The notes under the pieces: model-generated | Seen by the model: only the letters and a program-made list of their open reading frames with translations | What the model was told of the DNA's origin: nothing | Database searches by the model: none | Shown: positions 42,484 through 50,947 of the stretch, piece by piece | Numbering within the stretch: the stretch's first letter is position 1 | Layout of the letters: each line of letters opens with the position of its first letter | Assembly: GCA_041875495.1 (NCBI GenBank) | Contig: CP112982.1 | Location: 3,224,001-3,288,000 of the forward strand | Direction: 5' to 3' | DNA: 64,000 bases | DNA from: Halomonas sp. CH40 | Lineage (GTDB): Bacteria > Pseudomonadota > Gammaproteobacteria > Pseudomonadales > Halomonadaceae | Translations under genes and position numbers: made by a program

Positions 42484-44424
42484 ATGTCCGTGATCAACAC
42501 TAACATCACTTCCATGATCGGCCAGCAGAACCTGCGTGAGTCACAAAATGCGCTGCAGACTTCAATGGAGCGTCTGTCCTCTGGCCTGCGCATCAACAGT
42601 GCCAAGGATGATGCGGCCGGTCAGGCAATCGCCAACCGGATGTCTTCACAGATCACCGGTCTGGCACAAGCGCAGCGTAATTCTAACGACGGTATTTCTG
42701 TGGCTCAAACTGCAGAAGGCGGGTTAGATCAGATTAATAACAACCTTCAGCGTGTTCGTGAGCTGACTGTTCAAGCACAGAACGACACGAATTCACCGGA
42801 CGATTTGAACTCAATTCAAGATGAAATCAATCAGCGCTTGAAAGAAATCGACCGTATCTCATCTGAAACCGATTTTAACGGAACAAAAGTTCTTGCCAGC
42901 GATCAAGGTCTGAGTATTCAGGTAGGTGCTAATGATGGTGAGATAATCAATGTCAATTTGAGAGAGATGACTGCAGAAACACTCAACCTATCAGACTTTA
43001 ACGTTAATGGACAGGTTCGTGATGATAAGGCAACCACTTCAGATCTGATAGCTGATTCCAATTTCACTTTAGATCCAGCAGATGGCTCTTTTGATACCAC
43101 TCAGAACAGAGCAGCGTCTGGTACAAACTTAAATCAGTTAGTTAATGATGGTGACTTGGTCGATATTGGTAGTGGTAGTTTTGCCACTGATGTAGCAAAT
43201 AATCGTGCCACTTCACTTAATTTTGCTTCGGAAGCCCAAGGTACTGACACTATAACTATAGACGGCGAGGTATATACGTCTAACAGCGGTACTGGGTTTA
43301 CCACAACTGATAGTGACGTTTCGTTTGCAGCAGCAAACACAGATTTAACTGGCCGCCTTGATTTTTCAGACACCACCTATGTTGAAATCAAAGGTACAGA
43401 TGCTGCTGGTAATACCTTTGATGGTACTCCTGGTAATCAATTGTTTGTCAATTCTTCTGGCGAACTATTCTCAGACGCTAGTGGTACTGCAATTACAATA
43501 GACGCTAGCGGTGATACAGCCGGCGTTGGTAGTAATGCTACGATAGATAATTTCTTGGGTGGTAATGCAGGTACTAATGACGCAGTTTTGACTCTGGAGT
43601 CGGCTACGTCTGGCAACGTAGGAAATATTACCTATACTGGTAATAGTGTCGATACAAATGCGGATATTGCTGGTACATATACAGATGCAGATGTTGCTGG
43701 CTTGATTGATCAAGAGAGTTCTGATATTACAGCAACTTTGAACTCTACTAGCTATACCATTGACTCTGCTGGTGAAGTTACAAGTAGCGGTGATGCAGTA
43801 TATTATAATGGATCAGCTTTAGCGGTGGCTTCAGCTGGTAATGAGGCTACGGCGACAGGTGGCGCTGCCTCAGGTGCTGACACCTATACACTCGACGGGG
43901 GTACTGGCGAAGTCACCCTAACAAACGCTGATGTGAGTGGTGCTCAAGTATTTGTTGATGAAGATAAGTCTGGACTAGATGCTCTGACTACTGATGACGG
44001 CGGTCAGGAAACCTACTATAGAATTAATGATGATGATGGTAAATTTGTAGAGTATAACTCTTCTGAAGATGGCAGTGGTAATGCCTTGTTTGTTGACTCA
44101 AGTGGTGTAGTTAGTACTGATGAATTCAGTGAAGATGCAAGCGCTCTGTCTAGTGATCCGCTTGAAGCACTTGACTCTGCTCTTAGCCAAGTCGATAGCT
44201 TACGCTCTGATTTAGGTGCAGTACAAAACCGCTTTGAGGATGCTATTACCAACCTGAGTACTAACCAGACTAACCTTGCTGATGCCCGTTCGCGCATCGA
44301 AGATGCCGACTACGCCGTCGAAGTGGCGAACATGACCAAGAACCAGATCCTGCAGCAGGCCGGTACCTCCGTTCTTGCCCAGGCCAACCAGCTGCCGCAG
44401 GGCGTTCTGTCTCTGCTGGGTTAA
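42484..44424 (+). CDS. fliC: Flagellin (large, variable central domain)
   Basis: 646 residues from ATG 42484 (GGAG upstream). Conserved D0/D1 ends: SVINTNITSMIGQQNLRESQ, MERLSSGLRINSAKDDAAGQ and the C-terminal ARSRIEDADYAVEVANMTK with QANQLPQGVLSLLG. Between about residues 150 and 560 lies a Gly/Asp/Thr/Ser-rich beta domain, markedly more A/T-rich than the ends, i.e. a hypervariable, surface-exposed antigenic region perhaps acquired by recombination. Exported without a signal peptide and polymerised into the filament. Own sigma-28 promoter and double-hairpin terminator. Confidence 0.94.
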   Translation: MSVINTNITSMIGQQNLRESQNALQTSMERLSSGLRINSAKDDAAGQAIANRMSSQITGLAQAQRNSNDGISVAQTAEGGLDQINNNLQRVRELTVQAQNDTNSPDDLNSIQDEINQRLKEIDRISSETDFNGTKVLASDQGLSIQVGANDGEIINVNLREMTAETLNLSDFNVNGQVRDDKATTSDLIADSNFTLDPADGSFDTTQNRAASGTNLNQLVNDGDLVDIGSGSFATDVANNRATSLNFASEAQGTDTITIDGEVYTSNSGTGFTTTDSDVSFAAANTDLTGRLDFSDTTYVEIKGTDAAGNTFDGTPGNQLFVNSSGELFSDASGTAITIDASGDTAGVGSNATIDNFLGGNAGTNDAVLTLESATSGNVGNITYTGNSVDTNADIAGTYTDADVAGLIDQESSDITATLNSTSYTIDSAGEVTSSGDAVYYNGSALAVASAGNEATATGGAASGADTYTLDGGTGEVTLTNADVSGAQVFVDEDKSGLDALTTDDGGQETYYRINDDDGKFVEYNSSEDGSGNALFVDSSGVVSTDEFSEDASALSSDPLEALDSALSQVDSLRSDLGAVQNRFEDAITNLSTNQTNLADARSRIEDADYAVEVANMTKNQILQQAGTSVLAQANQLPQGVLSLLG

Positions 44425-44439
44425 TCTGAGGCTTGGGAT

Positions 44440-44506
44440 TGATAGAGACTTTTCTCTATCACTGAGAAGCACACTAAACCGGCTCCCTTTGGGGGTCGGT
44501 TTTTTT
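44440..44506 (+). terminator. Double-hairpin terminator of first flagellin
   Basis: First hairpin TGATAGAGA-CTTT-TCTCTATCA (44440-44461), then AACCGGCTCCC-TTT-GGGGGTCGGTT with a T-run (44476-44506). The whole segment recurs at about 52437-52527. Confidence 0.9.
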
Positions 44507-44518
44507 AGGTTAGCGCCC

Positions 44519-44545
44519 TAAAGTTTCTTAGCTTTCTGCCGATTT
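44519..44545 (+). promoter_or_regulatory. Sigma-28 (FliA) promoter of second flagellin
   Basis: TAAA, exactly 15 nt, GCCGATTT; about 33 nt before the GTG start. Confidence 0.85.
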
Positions 44546-44577
44546 ATAGTTAATTGCTTTGGACACAAGGATGCGCT

Positions 44578-46212
44578 GTGAGCGTGATCAATACCAATAT
44601 CGCTTCTTTGACAGGGCAAGCCAACCTGCGCAATAACCAGTCATCGCTGAGCACGGCGATGGAACGCCTATCGTCAGGTATGCGGATCAATAGTGCAAAA
44701 GACGATGCGGCGGGGCAGGCGATAGCAAATCGTATGACCGCCCAGATCAATGGGTTTGCTCAAGCACAGCGTAATGCCAATGATGGTGTTTCCTTTGCTC
44801 AGACGGCAGAAGGCGCATTGGATAAAGTCAATGAGCGTCTGCAACGCATACGGCAGTTATCGGTTCAAGCGTTAAACGAGACAAACTCTCCCCAAGATAT
44901 TAAGTCTTTACAGAACGAAGTGAACCAAAGTTTAAGTGAAATCGAACGCATTACGGAAACAACAAGCTTCAATGGGATTTCTATTTTTTTAGAAGGCAAT
45001 GAGGTAGAAGTCCAAGTTGGTGCTAAAGACAACGAAAAGATTTATTTGCCTAGCATCGCTCTAAGTAGTGAGGTTTCACGTGTAAAAAGCATAAATTTTG
45101 TTTCATTGAGTGAAATCTCAAATGAAATAGATAATGTTGAAGTTGTTGACAACAATGTTGATGCTTTAAGTGATGCCATTTATCGTCTGCCTAAAGCTCG
45201 CTCTGAAGATGTAGCTCGCCAAATTTCACTGGGAGATGAAATTAGTGTAGGAGATATTGATATTCGCCGTGACGGCGAAGATGTTTTTACGCGATATGAA
45301 CGCAAAAGTAGAAATGAAGCAGCATCTTTAATTCTATCTAGTCCAGGTCAATTTTCAATCAGTAATGATAATGGTTCATCCGTGCAGGTTATAGTAGATG
45401 AGGATGGCTCTATTTCGGGTTTGTCAGGTGAAAAATTTGGAATCGACACAAATCAGGCTTTTGCTCTGGGTGTGGATGTGGATTCTGAGATACAAGATGT
45501 CAGTAGTCTTTTTGCAAATGACCCAGCATTAGATAACTTAAGTTTTTTTACTCGTTTCCCAGGCGGTAATGAACGAAATATTGGTGTCACTAGTAACCCA
45601 GGCGCGACTATTTTTGGAACCTTCATCCGAGACGAGACAGCTAGTAACGTGGGCGATTTTTTTAGTGGGCGTAATGTTTCTATTGAGGGTGTTGATTACG
45701 AAGTGTCCAGCCTTGGAGAAGACGTCTCGGTTTTAGGCGAGACACAATATATTTCTCTAGATAACACTTTTACAGGCACGCAATCTGTTTATCGCCAATT
45801 TGGTAACGTTTTTCTGGATGATGATGATAATTCAGTAGATATATCAGATGAGAAATTGAATGACCTAATTAAGGTAGAGGATAACGTGCCAGATTCAAAT
45901 CCTGATGTGAAGGAAGAAGAAAATTATCTGGTTCCCAAGGAAAAAGTGTTGAATACAATTGATGAGTCAATTGCAAAAATTGATAGTGCAAGGTCAAACT
46001 ATGGAGCGGTACAAAACCGTCTAGAAGGAGTTATTGGAAACTTAGGGATGTCACAAACAAACCTCTCTGCAGCCCGTTCGCGCATCGAAGATGCCGACTA
46101 TGCGGTCGAAGTCGCCAATATGACCAAGGCGCAGATATTGCAGCAAGCAAGCACATCAATATTGGCACAAGCCAATCAAATTCCCCAAAACGTTCTCTCC
46201 TTATTGGGATAA
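44578..46212 (+). CDS. fliC: Second flagellin
   Basis: 544 residues from GTG 44578 (AAGGA six nt upstream); the frame is open to 44554 but that ATG lies too close to the promoter. Ends are conserved (SVINTNIASLTGQANLRNNQ, MRINSAKDDAAGQAIANRM; ARSRIEDADYAVEVANMTK and NVLSLLG). The central part (about residues 150-480) is unrelated in sequence to that of the first flagellin, acidic (Asp/Glu/Ser-rich) and A/T-rich. First and last segments share near-identical DNA with the first flagellin, so recombination between the two could swap central domains. The 63-aa gene follows 12 nt later. Confidence 0.93.
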   Translation: MSVINTNIASLTGQANLRNNQSSLSTAMERLSSGMRINSAKDDAAGQAIANRMTAQINGFAQAQRNANDGVSFAQTAEGALDKVNERLQRIRQLSVQALNETNSPQDIKSLQNEVNQSLSEIERITETTSFNGISIFLEGNEVEVQVGAKDNEKIYLPSIALSSEVSRVKSINFVSLSEISNEIDNVEVVDNNVDALSDAIYRLPKARSEDVARQISLGDEISVGDIDIRRDGEDVFTRYERKSRNEAASLILSSPGQFSISNDNGSSVQVIVDEDGSISGLSGEKFGIDTNQAFALGVDVDSEIQDVSSLFANDPALDNLSFFTRFPGGNERNIGVTSNPGATIFGTFIRDETASNVGDFFSGRNVSIEGVDYEVSSLGEDVSVLGETQYISLDNTFTGTQSVYRQFGNVFLDDDDNSVDISDEKLNDLIKVEDNVPDSNPDVKEEENYLVPKEKVLNTIDESIAKIDSARSNYGAVQNRLEGVIGNLGMSQTNLSAARSRIEDADYAVEVANMTKAQILQQASTSILAQANQIPQNVLSLLG

Positions 46213-46224
46213 CGCGGATCTACA

Positions 46225-46416
46225 ATGACCGATGACGAACGCCAGCATGTGATCAATGAGCTACAAAAGGTCATCGATGATACCCAAGCCACCCTCAGCC
46301 GCTTTGAAGCCACCAGTATGGAGGATGAGATGCGTGAGGACTATGGCACGCTGCTGGGGATACTGGATGACGCGGTGAAGCAGCAGCGTGAGCATACCAA
46401 GGTGATGCTGGGGTAG
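46225..46416 (+). CDS. Small coiled 63-aa protein behind flagellin (copy 1)
   Basis: 63 residues, family not recognised. Predicted helical and acidic: [20 protein letters not shown], then [20 protein letters not shown] and MLG at the end. It starts 12 nt after the flagellin stop, so it can be cotranscribed with it. Two other intact copies of exactly 63 residues (49187, 52538) and at least three 3' remnants lie in the repeat region. Copy 1 is probably the original; its spread may follow from duplication of the flagellin 3' end. Confidence 0.7.
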   Translation: MTDDERQHVINELQKVIDDTQATLSRFEATSMEDEMREDYGTLLGILDDAVKQQREHTKVMLG

Positions 46417-46431
46417 TGGCGTAATACAGCC

Positions 46432-46535
46432 CCGTCATTCCCTGCCTCTGGCGGGAGCCTATTGTGATGCAGGCAATCGGGCATCATCTGCCAAGGTCAG
46501 AATGGATTCCCGATAACCCCGCTCGGCAATGACGG
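46432..46535. repeat. REPIN-like doublet (copy 1)
   Basis: 104 bp with ends CCGTCATTCCC and G-CAATGACGG, containing TATTGTGATGCAGGCAATCG and the palindrome GGATTCCCGATAACCCC. Same length and order at 52745-52848. Confidence 0.8.
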
Positions 46536-46641
46536 TGGGGTGGTGGCTCGGGAATGACGATGTTGACCTGATATTCGGTCATGGCAGCTTTAGGCTCTCC
46601 ATCGGTGCTGAGTACGCTGAGGCGGCATCACTTTCAACTCA

Positions 46642-46872
46642 TCAGCATGACAGCAGTTCTTCCAATGTCTCGGCATGGAAGATACGCTTACCCCACGACT
46701 CAAGCTGCTCGGCATTAGCCGCGTTGAGCTTATTCTGTGCCCAGTCAGGGCACTCGCCATACTTAGAAGTAATCTGCAGTTTCAGAAGTTTGGCTTCGCC
46801 TTTTACTTCCCCTCTTGCTTCTCCTCTCGCTTCCCACTGTTCAGGCCATTTCTTGATTCGTTCTGCCAGCAT
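46642..46872 (-). CDS. Orphan Rpn C-terminal cassette, tail beta (RpnS-like)
   Basis: 76 residues from ATG 46872, which has GAGGT seven nt upstream; the frame is open to 46974 but the added part is a fragment (LLPNRAPGLEFPEV...) without its own ribosome-binding site. Content: MLAERIKKWPEQ, a short Gly-Glu-Ala/Val repeat linker, then a DUF4351-like tail (QITSKYGECPDWAQNKLNAA, TLEELLSC). It sits directly downstream of a full-length Rpn gene that ends with a different tail (alpha). Possible roles: free antitoxin for tail-beta Rpn proteins, or a silent donor cassette. Confidence 0.6.
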   Translation of the reverse strand: MLAERIKKWPEQWEARGEARGEVKGEAKLLKLQITSKYGECPDWAQNKLNAANAEQLESWGKRIFHAETLEELLSC

Positions 46873-46999
46873 GTCGTGTACCTCATGCAAATTGGTGAAA
46901 TCGCTCACTTCGGGGAATTCCAACCCTGGGGCACGATTGGGCAAGAGAATGGCGGTGCGCTGATCAGTCGGCAATGTCTGGAAGGTGCTCAGCCCTGAA

Positions 47000-47263
47000 T
47001 CAATGCTGCGTCTCGGCGCGTAGCCTTTCGACTTCGGTCACTGGGAGCTCTTCAATCTCTGCGATTAACTGATCGTTCATTTCGGTCAACGCTATCAGTT
47101 TGCGCGCGGCATTACGTTTGCTTTCCAGAGCACGTTGCTCGGCTTCCTGACGCCCTTCCTGGCGACCTTCCTGACGACCTTCCTGACGGCCTTGCTGGCG
47201 GCCTTTCTGGATGCCTCTTTCTTCCCATAGTTCAGGCCACTTTTTAATTCGTTCTGCCAGCAT
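47000..47263 (-). CDS. Predicted internal RpnS-like product (copy A)
   Basis: ATG at 47263 in frame within the nuclease gene, preceded at 7 nt by GAGGT (ATGAGGTACACGACATG). Gives 87 residues: MLAERIKKWPELWEERG, the GRQ repeats, tail alpha. The site is kept in all full and truncated Transposase_31-type copies of the window. Prediction only. Confidence 0.5.
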   Translation of the reverse strand: MLAERIKKWPELWEERGIQKGRQQGRQEGRQEGRQEGRQEAEQRALESKRNAARKLIALTEMNDQLIAEIEELPVTEVERLRAETQH

Positions 47264-48013
47264 GTCGTGTACCTCATGCAAATTGGTGAAATCGTTAACC
47301 TCGGGGAACTCCAACCCTGGGGCACGGTTGGGCAGAAATACGCGATAGAACCAAACGATGATTGCCCGCCTTAAATTGGCTTGTTCTGGCCCGCTTAGCC
47401 ATTCTGCTAAATGCCCCATCGCTTCTGAAACGTCTTTTTCGTCACGGTGTTTTTCAATGCGAAACACCGCCGCTACGATATTGCGCATTTCGTCCGACCA
47501 GCCCGGCGCATCGACAATCGCCCCTTCGTCCAGCAGCAAATAGCGCAGATTGGGCCGGTAGTCCTCTAAACCACCCGGTACCGGTTCGACCAGGTCCGCA
47601 ATGTTCTGTGCTGCATTCCAACGTTTTTCTCCATTATAGAGCACAATCGGCAGTACCGGCGGCAATTTACCGCTTGGCGTAAAGGCTTCCTGGCGAATCA
47701 GGTCCTGATACAACAGCCCCAGATAACTCATGATCCGCACAGCCATGTGCTTGTCTTCAGAGGATTGGAACTCCAGTAGAAGATAAACGTACAGCCAGCG
47801 ATCCCGCCACCATATTCGCCAAATCATGTCATCTTCGCGGTCGCGCAACTCATCGGTGATATAGGTGCCGCTGACCTGCTCCATCTGGCTAAAATCCAGC
47901 TGCTCCACCCAGGCTTCATTTACAAAGCCGGTCAGTAGATCCCGCACCATCTGTTTGTGCGAAAACATCAGATTATAGCTGTGGTCGTGGCGATGATGAA
48001 CCTTCCTGGCCAT
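47000..48013 (-). CDS. Rpn-family nuclease, Transposase_31 type, tail alpha (copy A)
   Basis: 337 residues; AGGAG five nt before ATG. YhgA-like/Transposase_31 body: HDHSYNLMFSHKQMVRDLL, DELRDREDDMIWRIWW (metal Asp) and YVYLLLEFQSSEDKHMAVRI (ExQ). A linker of GRQ-E units (five here, four in the copy at 53321) joins it to tail alpha (KRNAARKLIALTEMNDQLIA). E. coli relatives are DNA endonucleases that raise recA-independent recombination and act in phage defence. Nearly identical to the 53321 gene: a recent 1.6-kb duplication. An internal start at 47263 would yield the linker plus tail alone. It is followed by an orphan tail-beta cassette. Confidence 0.88.
   Translation of the reverse strand: MARKVHHRHDHSYNLMFSHKQMVRDLLTGFVNEAWVEQLDFSQMEQVSGTYITDELRDREDDMIWRIWWRDRWLYVYLLLEFQSSEDKHMAVRIMSYLGLLYQDLIRQEAFTPSGKLPPVLPIVLYNGEKRWNAAQNIADLVEPVPGGLEDYRPNLRYLLLDEGAIVDAPGWSDEMRNIVAAVFRIEKHRDEKDVSEAMGHLAEWLSGPEQANLRRAIIVWFYRVFLPNRAPGLEFPEVNDFTNLHEVHDMLAERIKKWPELWEERGIQKGRQQGRQEGRQEGRQEGRQEAEQRALESKRNAARKLIALTEMNDQLIAEIEELPVTEVERLRAETQH
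47145..47212 (-). repeat. 12-bp tandem repeat in Rpn linker (VNTR)
   Basis: Units coding G-R-Q-E; one unit more than in the paralogue (53462-53522). In-frame unit changes vary linker length. Confidence 0.8.
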
Positions 48014-48066
48014 GGGTGCTCCTATCTCAATATCACAACTTTAGCATAAATGCATATGTTGAGTGA

Positions 48067-48112
48067 GGCGATGGAGCAGCAGTGTGAGTATACCAAGGAG
48101 ATGTTGGGTTGA
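48067..48112 (+). pseudogene. 3' remnant of the 63-aa gene
   Basis: GCGATGGAGCAGCAGTGTGA and following bases to TGA match the last 15 codons of the 63-aa genes (read AMEQQCEYTKEMLG). It lies directly upstream of the Rpn promoter region, so the Rpn module joined a small-gene copy here. Confidence 0.75.
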
Positions 48113-48119
48113 AGTCGCG

Positions 48120-48176
48120 GGCACTGGCGGGAAAGGTCAAAATGGATTCCCGATAACCCCATTCGCGAATGACGGT
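48120..48176. repeat. Solo REP-like palindrome with GGCGGGAAAGGTCAAAATGG lead
   Basis: Palindrome GGATTCCCGATAACCCCATT plus CGCGAATGACGG; same lead as at 55925 and 57890. Together with 46432-46535 it brackets the copy-A Rpn module. Confidence 0.8.
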
Positions 48177-48254
48177 GCGGTGATGAATCTGGTGTTCGGT
48201 AATGACAGTGACAGGCGGGCTTCCATCATCAACAAATGCGTTTGTTTCTCGTTG

Positions 48255-48608
48255 CTACATCAACGTGACTTCAAATCTGTCAGCCGTAACAACAGGTGTT
48301 TTGGCATGCCGGGGGCCTTCCTTTATTTCTACCAAGCCATAATCGCCCATTTTTTTAATAGTGCGGCTTAAGCTTTCTTTTCGACGCCCTGTTAGCTCGG
48401 CAAGCTCCCCCAGTGATTGTGGCTTACATTGGCGAATCGTTTTAAGAAGCTCAAGGTTTTTCGTATTCAATAGGCGAGACATGGACTCGACGCTATCGAA
48501 CCATATCTTGGGTTCTTCAGCCGCAGGTGTATAGAGACCTTTGGCCATCGATATCGTACGTTGGCGGAAATCATCACGATTCATTATGCCGATCTTGATG
48601 GTTGTCAT
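48255..48608 (-). CDS. tumA: HTH antitoxin/regulator, TumA-like
   Basis: 117 residues. A C-terminal winged helix-turn-helix (LLKTIRQCKPQSLGELAELT, RRKESLSRTIKKMGDYGLVE) of MarR type. Its ATG overlaps the stop of the upstream TumE-like toxin gene by 4 nt, the usual toxin-first order of this system. It should bind the operon promoter and neutralise the toxin. The N-terminal 45 residues (DDFRQRTISMAKGL) likely contact the toxin. Located between Rpn modules. Confidence 0.75.
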   Translation of the reverse strand: MTTIKIGIMNRDDFRQRTISMAKGLYTPAAEEPKIWFDSVESMSRLLNTKNLELLKTIRQCKPQSLGELAELTGRRKESLSRTIKKMGDYGLVEIKEGPRHAKTPVVTADRFEVTLM

Positions 48609-48955
48609 ATTCCTTCCTCTCGAAGTATTTCATCGACTTGTTGCCAAAAGTCTTCAATTAGCTGAGCGGCAGAGTCAAAGTAATAATCACTGACAACGCT
48701 GCGATAATGACGGTGATCCCATTCTTCGCGGCGCCCCGCGAACTTTCTACGTTTAATTTTTGGTGCATGTGCATTGTCAAATCCAAGTAGCCGTGTCCCG
48801 CTCTTATGATGCAACGTCAAACTGTACTTTATTCCATGAGGAATACTGGGTGTTGCATTGACTCGTCGCACTTCAAATTTGACCCAAAAATCACCCTGGA
48901 TGCCATACTTAATATCGTCGAGAGCTAATAAGGTGTCTAGTCCTTGATCATCCAT
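48605..48955 (-). CDS. tumE: TumE-family (DUF6516) toxin
   Basis: 116 residues. HGIKYSLTLHHKSGTRLLGF, DNAHAPK and RRKFAGRREEWDHRHYR are the family's conserved run, followed by FDSAAQLIEDFWQQVDEIL. The family is the toxin of a two-gene toxin-antitoxin system; its target is not clear from sequence. Paired by a 4-nt overlap with a HTH antitoxin. An accessory module that may stabilise this repeat-rich region. Confidence 0.8.
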   Translation of the reverse strand: MDDQGLDTLLALDDIKYGIQGDFWVKFEVRRVNATPSIPHGIKYSLTLHHKSGTRLLGFDNAHAPKIKRRKFAGRREEWDHRHYRSVVSDYYFDSAAQLIEDFWQQVDEILREEGI

Positions 48956-49186
48956 GTGATTATTTCCTGTTCCATGGATGAAATTTAGATGGATTGATCT
49001 CAGGTGTCAACTGTGTGAGTGTCGGCCACTGTGTGATGTTGTTCCCGATGGCCCGGTGAATATTGATGTTGCAGAGTTGAACGTAGATCAGCTGCAAAAT
49101 GAAGCCGTGAAGACGTTGCCATTCTGCAGGCCTACTAATCCGATACGCCGATCGTCTTTTAAGTGCGCAGGTATACAGGAGCCATG
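48956..49186 (+). other. Short gene-free stretch before 63-aa copy 2
   Basis: About 230 bp. A + strand open stretch (49060-49180) reads NIDVAELNVDQLQNEAVKTL, perhaps a fragment of an accessory gene, but no start or family could be assigned. Confidence 0.3.
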
Positions 49187-49378
49187 ATGACCCCAGAAGA
49201 GCACAAACATGTGATCAATGAGCTACAAGAGGTCATTGACGATACCCAAGCCACCCTCAGCCGTTTTGAAGCCACCGGCATGGATGATGAGATGCGTGAG
49301 GATTATGACAAGCTGCTGGGGATACTGGATGACGCGGTAAAGCAGCAGCGTGAGCATACCCAGGTGATGTTGGGGTAG
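49187..49378 (+). CDS. Small coiled 63-aa protein (copy 2)
   Basis: 63 residues from ATG 49187 (AGGAG five nt upstream; the ATG at 49184 is too close). [20 protein letters not shown] and [16 protein letters not shown] follow copy 1 closely, with changes mainly at the N-terminus. Exact length is conserved among the three copies, and differences seen are mostly conservative, which suggests selection on the protein. No flagellin terminator precedes this copy. Confidence 0.7.
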   Translation: MTPEEHKHVINELQEVIDDTQATLSRFEATGMDDEMREDYDKLLGILDDAVKQQREHTQVMLG

Positions 49379-49428
49379 TGGCGTATACAGCCCCGATTCG
49401 CTGCAGGTAGCCATAACCCAGAACTTGA

Positions 49429-49857
49429 TTAAGCACTTAACCCGTGACGGTGCCCTGTTGCATCGGCATAGGCTCGGGTCTGCAGAGGAAGCAGGGCTTT
49501 GCGCAGTGGCGTCGTGGAGTCGCTTAGGCCCCATCGCTTGCTGGGGGAATATCGCCCTTGGGTGGGTATATCTCCGCTTCCCAGCAGCTGCTGATGGAAA
49601 TACTGTGTGAGCTGTTGCAGGTGGCGTGCGGTATTACGGCGGCATACGGGGTAGTGGCTTAGTAGCTCAAGCACACAGAGTGTTCGCTGGAAGTCTTTAC
49701 GAGGCATCACGCCACGCAATAGTTCCAGTTCCGCTTGAGTCGGCTGATAGCCACGGAACCAGACAGCTTCTGCCAGCTGCTTCACATCGTCGATCGAATG
49801 CTCAAGAGGACGTGACCCGACTCGATACAGCCGTTTATGTGTGAAGGAAAACGTCAT
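49429..49857 (-). CDS. Unknown partner of nucleotidyltransferase-like gene, 142 aa
   Basis: Family not recognised. Basic, helical: PLEHSIDDVKQLAEAVWFRG, QAELELLRGVMPRKDFQRTL, CRRNTARHLQQLTQYFHQQL. The ATG overlaps the upstream DUF6036-like gene by 4 nt, so the two form one unit. Size and coupling suggest a toxin-antitoxin-like or defence pair, where this protein could be the partner or target-binding subunit. Confidence 0.6.
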   Translation of the reverse strand: MTFSFTHKRLYRVGSRPLEHSIDDVKQLAEAVWFRGYQPTQAELELLRGVMPRKDFQRTLCVLELLSHYPVCRRNTARHLQQLTQYFHQQLLGSGDIPTQGRYSPSKRWGLSDSTTPLRKALLPLQTRAYADATGHRHGLSA

Positions 49858-50477
49858 GACTCGTCCTCGCTACAGTGATAGTCGTCAAGAATCACCTTCA
49901 GATTACCCAGTATACGTGCTTGATCGCCCACATAGTAGCTGATCGCTTCTCGAGCTAATCGCTCGAACTCATTAATGTCGATATAGGAAAGTTTCAATAG
50001 CGTCTGGATATCGATTTGATCACGATCACCAAAGCGACCGAGCTTCGAAATAGCCACATCTAGCGCGCTTGCGACGTACACTTCTACATTAGGGGCGCTG
50101 CTTTGGGCCATCAGTTGAACGACGCGATCTTCATAATCTTCATGTAGAGGAGACAACGCAGTATTAAAACTGGTGTCGAGCTCCAGCATCTGGACATTGC
50201 CTTCTTCATCAGAAAAAATATAAGCGTCTTCACCCAGAAGGGCCACTATTTCAGATTTATTGGCTAAACCATGTGAAGAGATCTCGGCGTCTATATCCGC
50301 ACTTCCCCGTGCCTGTGAGTGGATATGAACCGCACAGCCACCGAAAACAATCACTTGAAAGATACCTTTATCACCGTTTGCATACACCGGTTCCAACACA
50401 TCGAAAAACTCAACGAGGGCAAGCCCTAGCGCAGTTCCAGGCTCAATTATCGGGTAATCACCCGGTTCTATCGACAT
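49854..50477 (-). CDS. Nucleotidyltransferase-like protein (DUF6036/AbiEii-like)
   Basis: 207 residues from ATG 50477 (GGAG upstream). FGGCAVHIHSQARGSADIDA carries the nucleotidyltransferase pattern GG...S-x-D-x-D (here GG, S-A-D-I-D), followed by ASALDVAISKLGRFGDRDQI and a DIQTLL helix as in DUF6036/AbiEii proteins. Such enzymes can modify RNA or partner proteins in abortive-infection or toxin-antitoxin systems. It is the first gene of a two-gene unit with an unknown 142-aa protein. Confidence 0.7.
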   Translation of the reverse strand: MSIEPGDYPIIEPGTALGLALVEFFDVLEPVYANGDKGIFQVIVFGGCAVHIHSQARGSADIDAEISSHGLANKSEIVALLGEDAYIFSDEEGNVQMLELDTSFNTALSPLHEDYEDRVVQLMAQSSAPNVEVYVASALDVAISKLGRFGDRDQIDIQTLLKLSYIDINEFERLAREAISYYVGDQARILGNLKVILDDYHCSEDES

Positions 50478-50596
50478 GATTTCTCCTGGAAAACGGATAC
50501 CAAACACTATTGCAGCTTACGCTGGCAAACGCTTAATCGCATCCTACCTTATCTTATCTATCCACTGCGTAAAAATCAGCCAGAGACGATGTGTTT

Positions 50597-50702
50597 ATCC
50601 ATTCCCGCATGGCCTTGGTAGGAGTCTATTGTGATGCAGGCAATTGAGCATCATCTGCCAAGGTCAAAATGGATTCCCGATAACCCCATTCGGGAATGAC
50701 GA
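50597..50702. repeat. REPIN-like doublet (copy 3)
   Basis: Starts CCATTCCCGCATGG, contains TATTGTGATGCAGGCAATTG and ends CATTCGGGAATGAC. Unlike copies 1 and 2 the left half is the REP form CATTCCCGCATGG. Confidence 0.75.
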
Positions 50703-50816
50703 TGTTGACCTGATATTCGGTCATGTCAGCTTTAGGCTCTCCATCGGTGCTGAGTACGCTGAAGTGGCATCACTTTTCAACTCATCAGCATGACAGCAGT
50801 TCTTCCAATGTCTCGT
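50703..50816 (-). pseudogene. 3'-end stump of a tail-beta Rpn cassette with its flank
   Basis: The last about 12 codons of tail beta (ETLEELLSC) and the constant 80-bp 3' flank (ATGTTGACCTGATATTCGGT to ACTTTTCAACTCATC) survive; the rest is replaced by unrelated sequence from 50817. Confidence 0.7.
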
Positions 50817-50947
50817 CACGGCCGCGAGACGCAACCCCTCTCCATGACAGATTGCCGTATCATCACGAGCATAGTGAAGTGATCTGGGGGTTGCGCTGGG
50901 TCAAGCTTGAGAAGGTGATCCAGCACCGTTAAAGGCAAGATCAGTGC

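Noticed and set aside
49021..49183. Further Rpn tail fragment (NIDVAELNVDQLQNEAV)
   Set aside because: Only weak similarity in style to the tail-gamma lead; too short to call.
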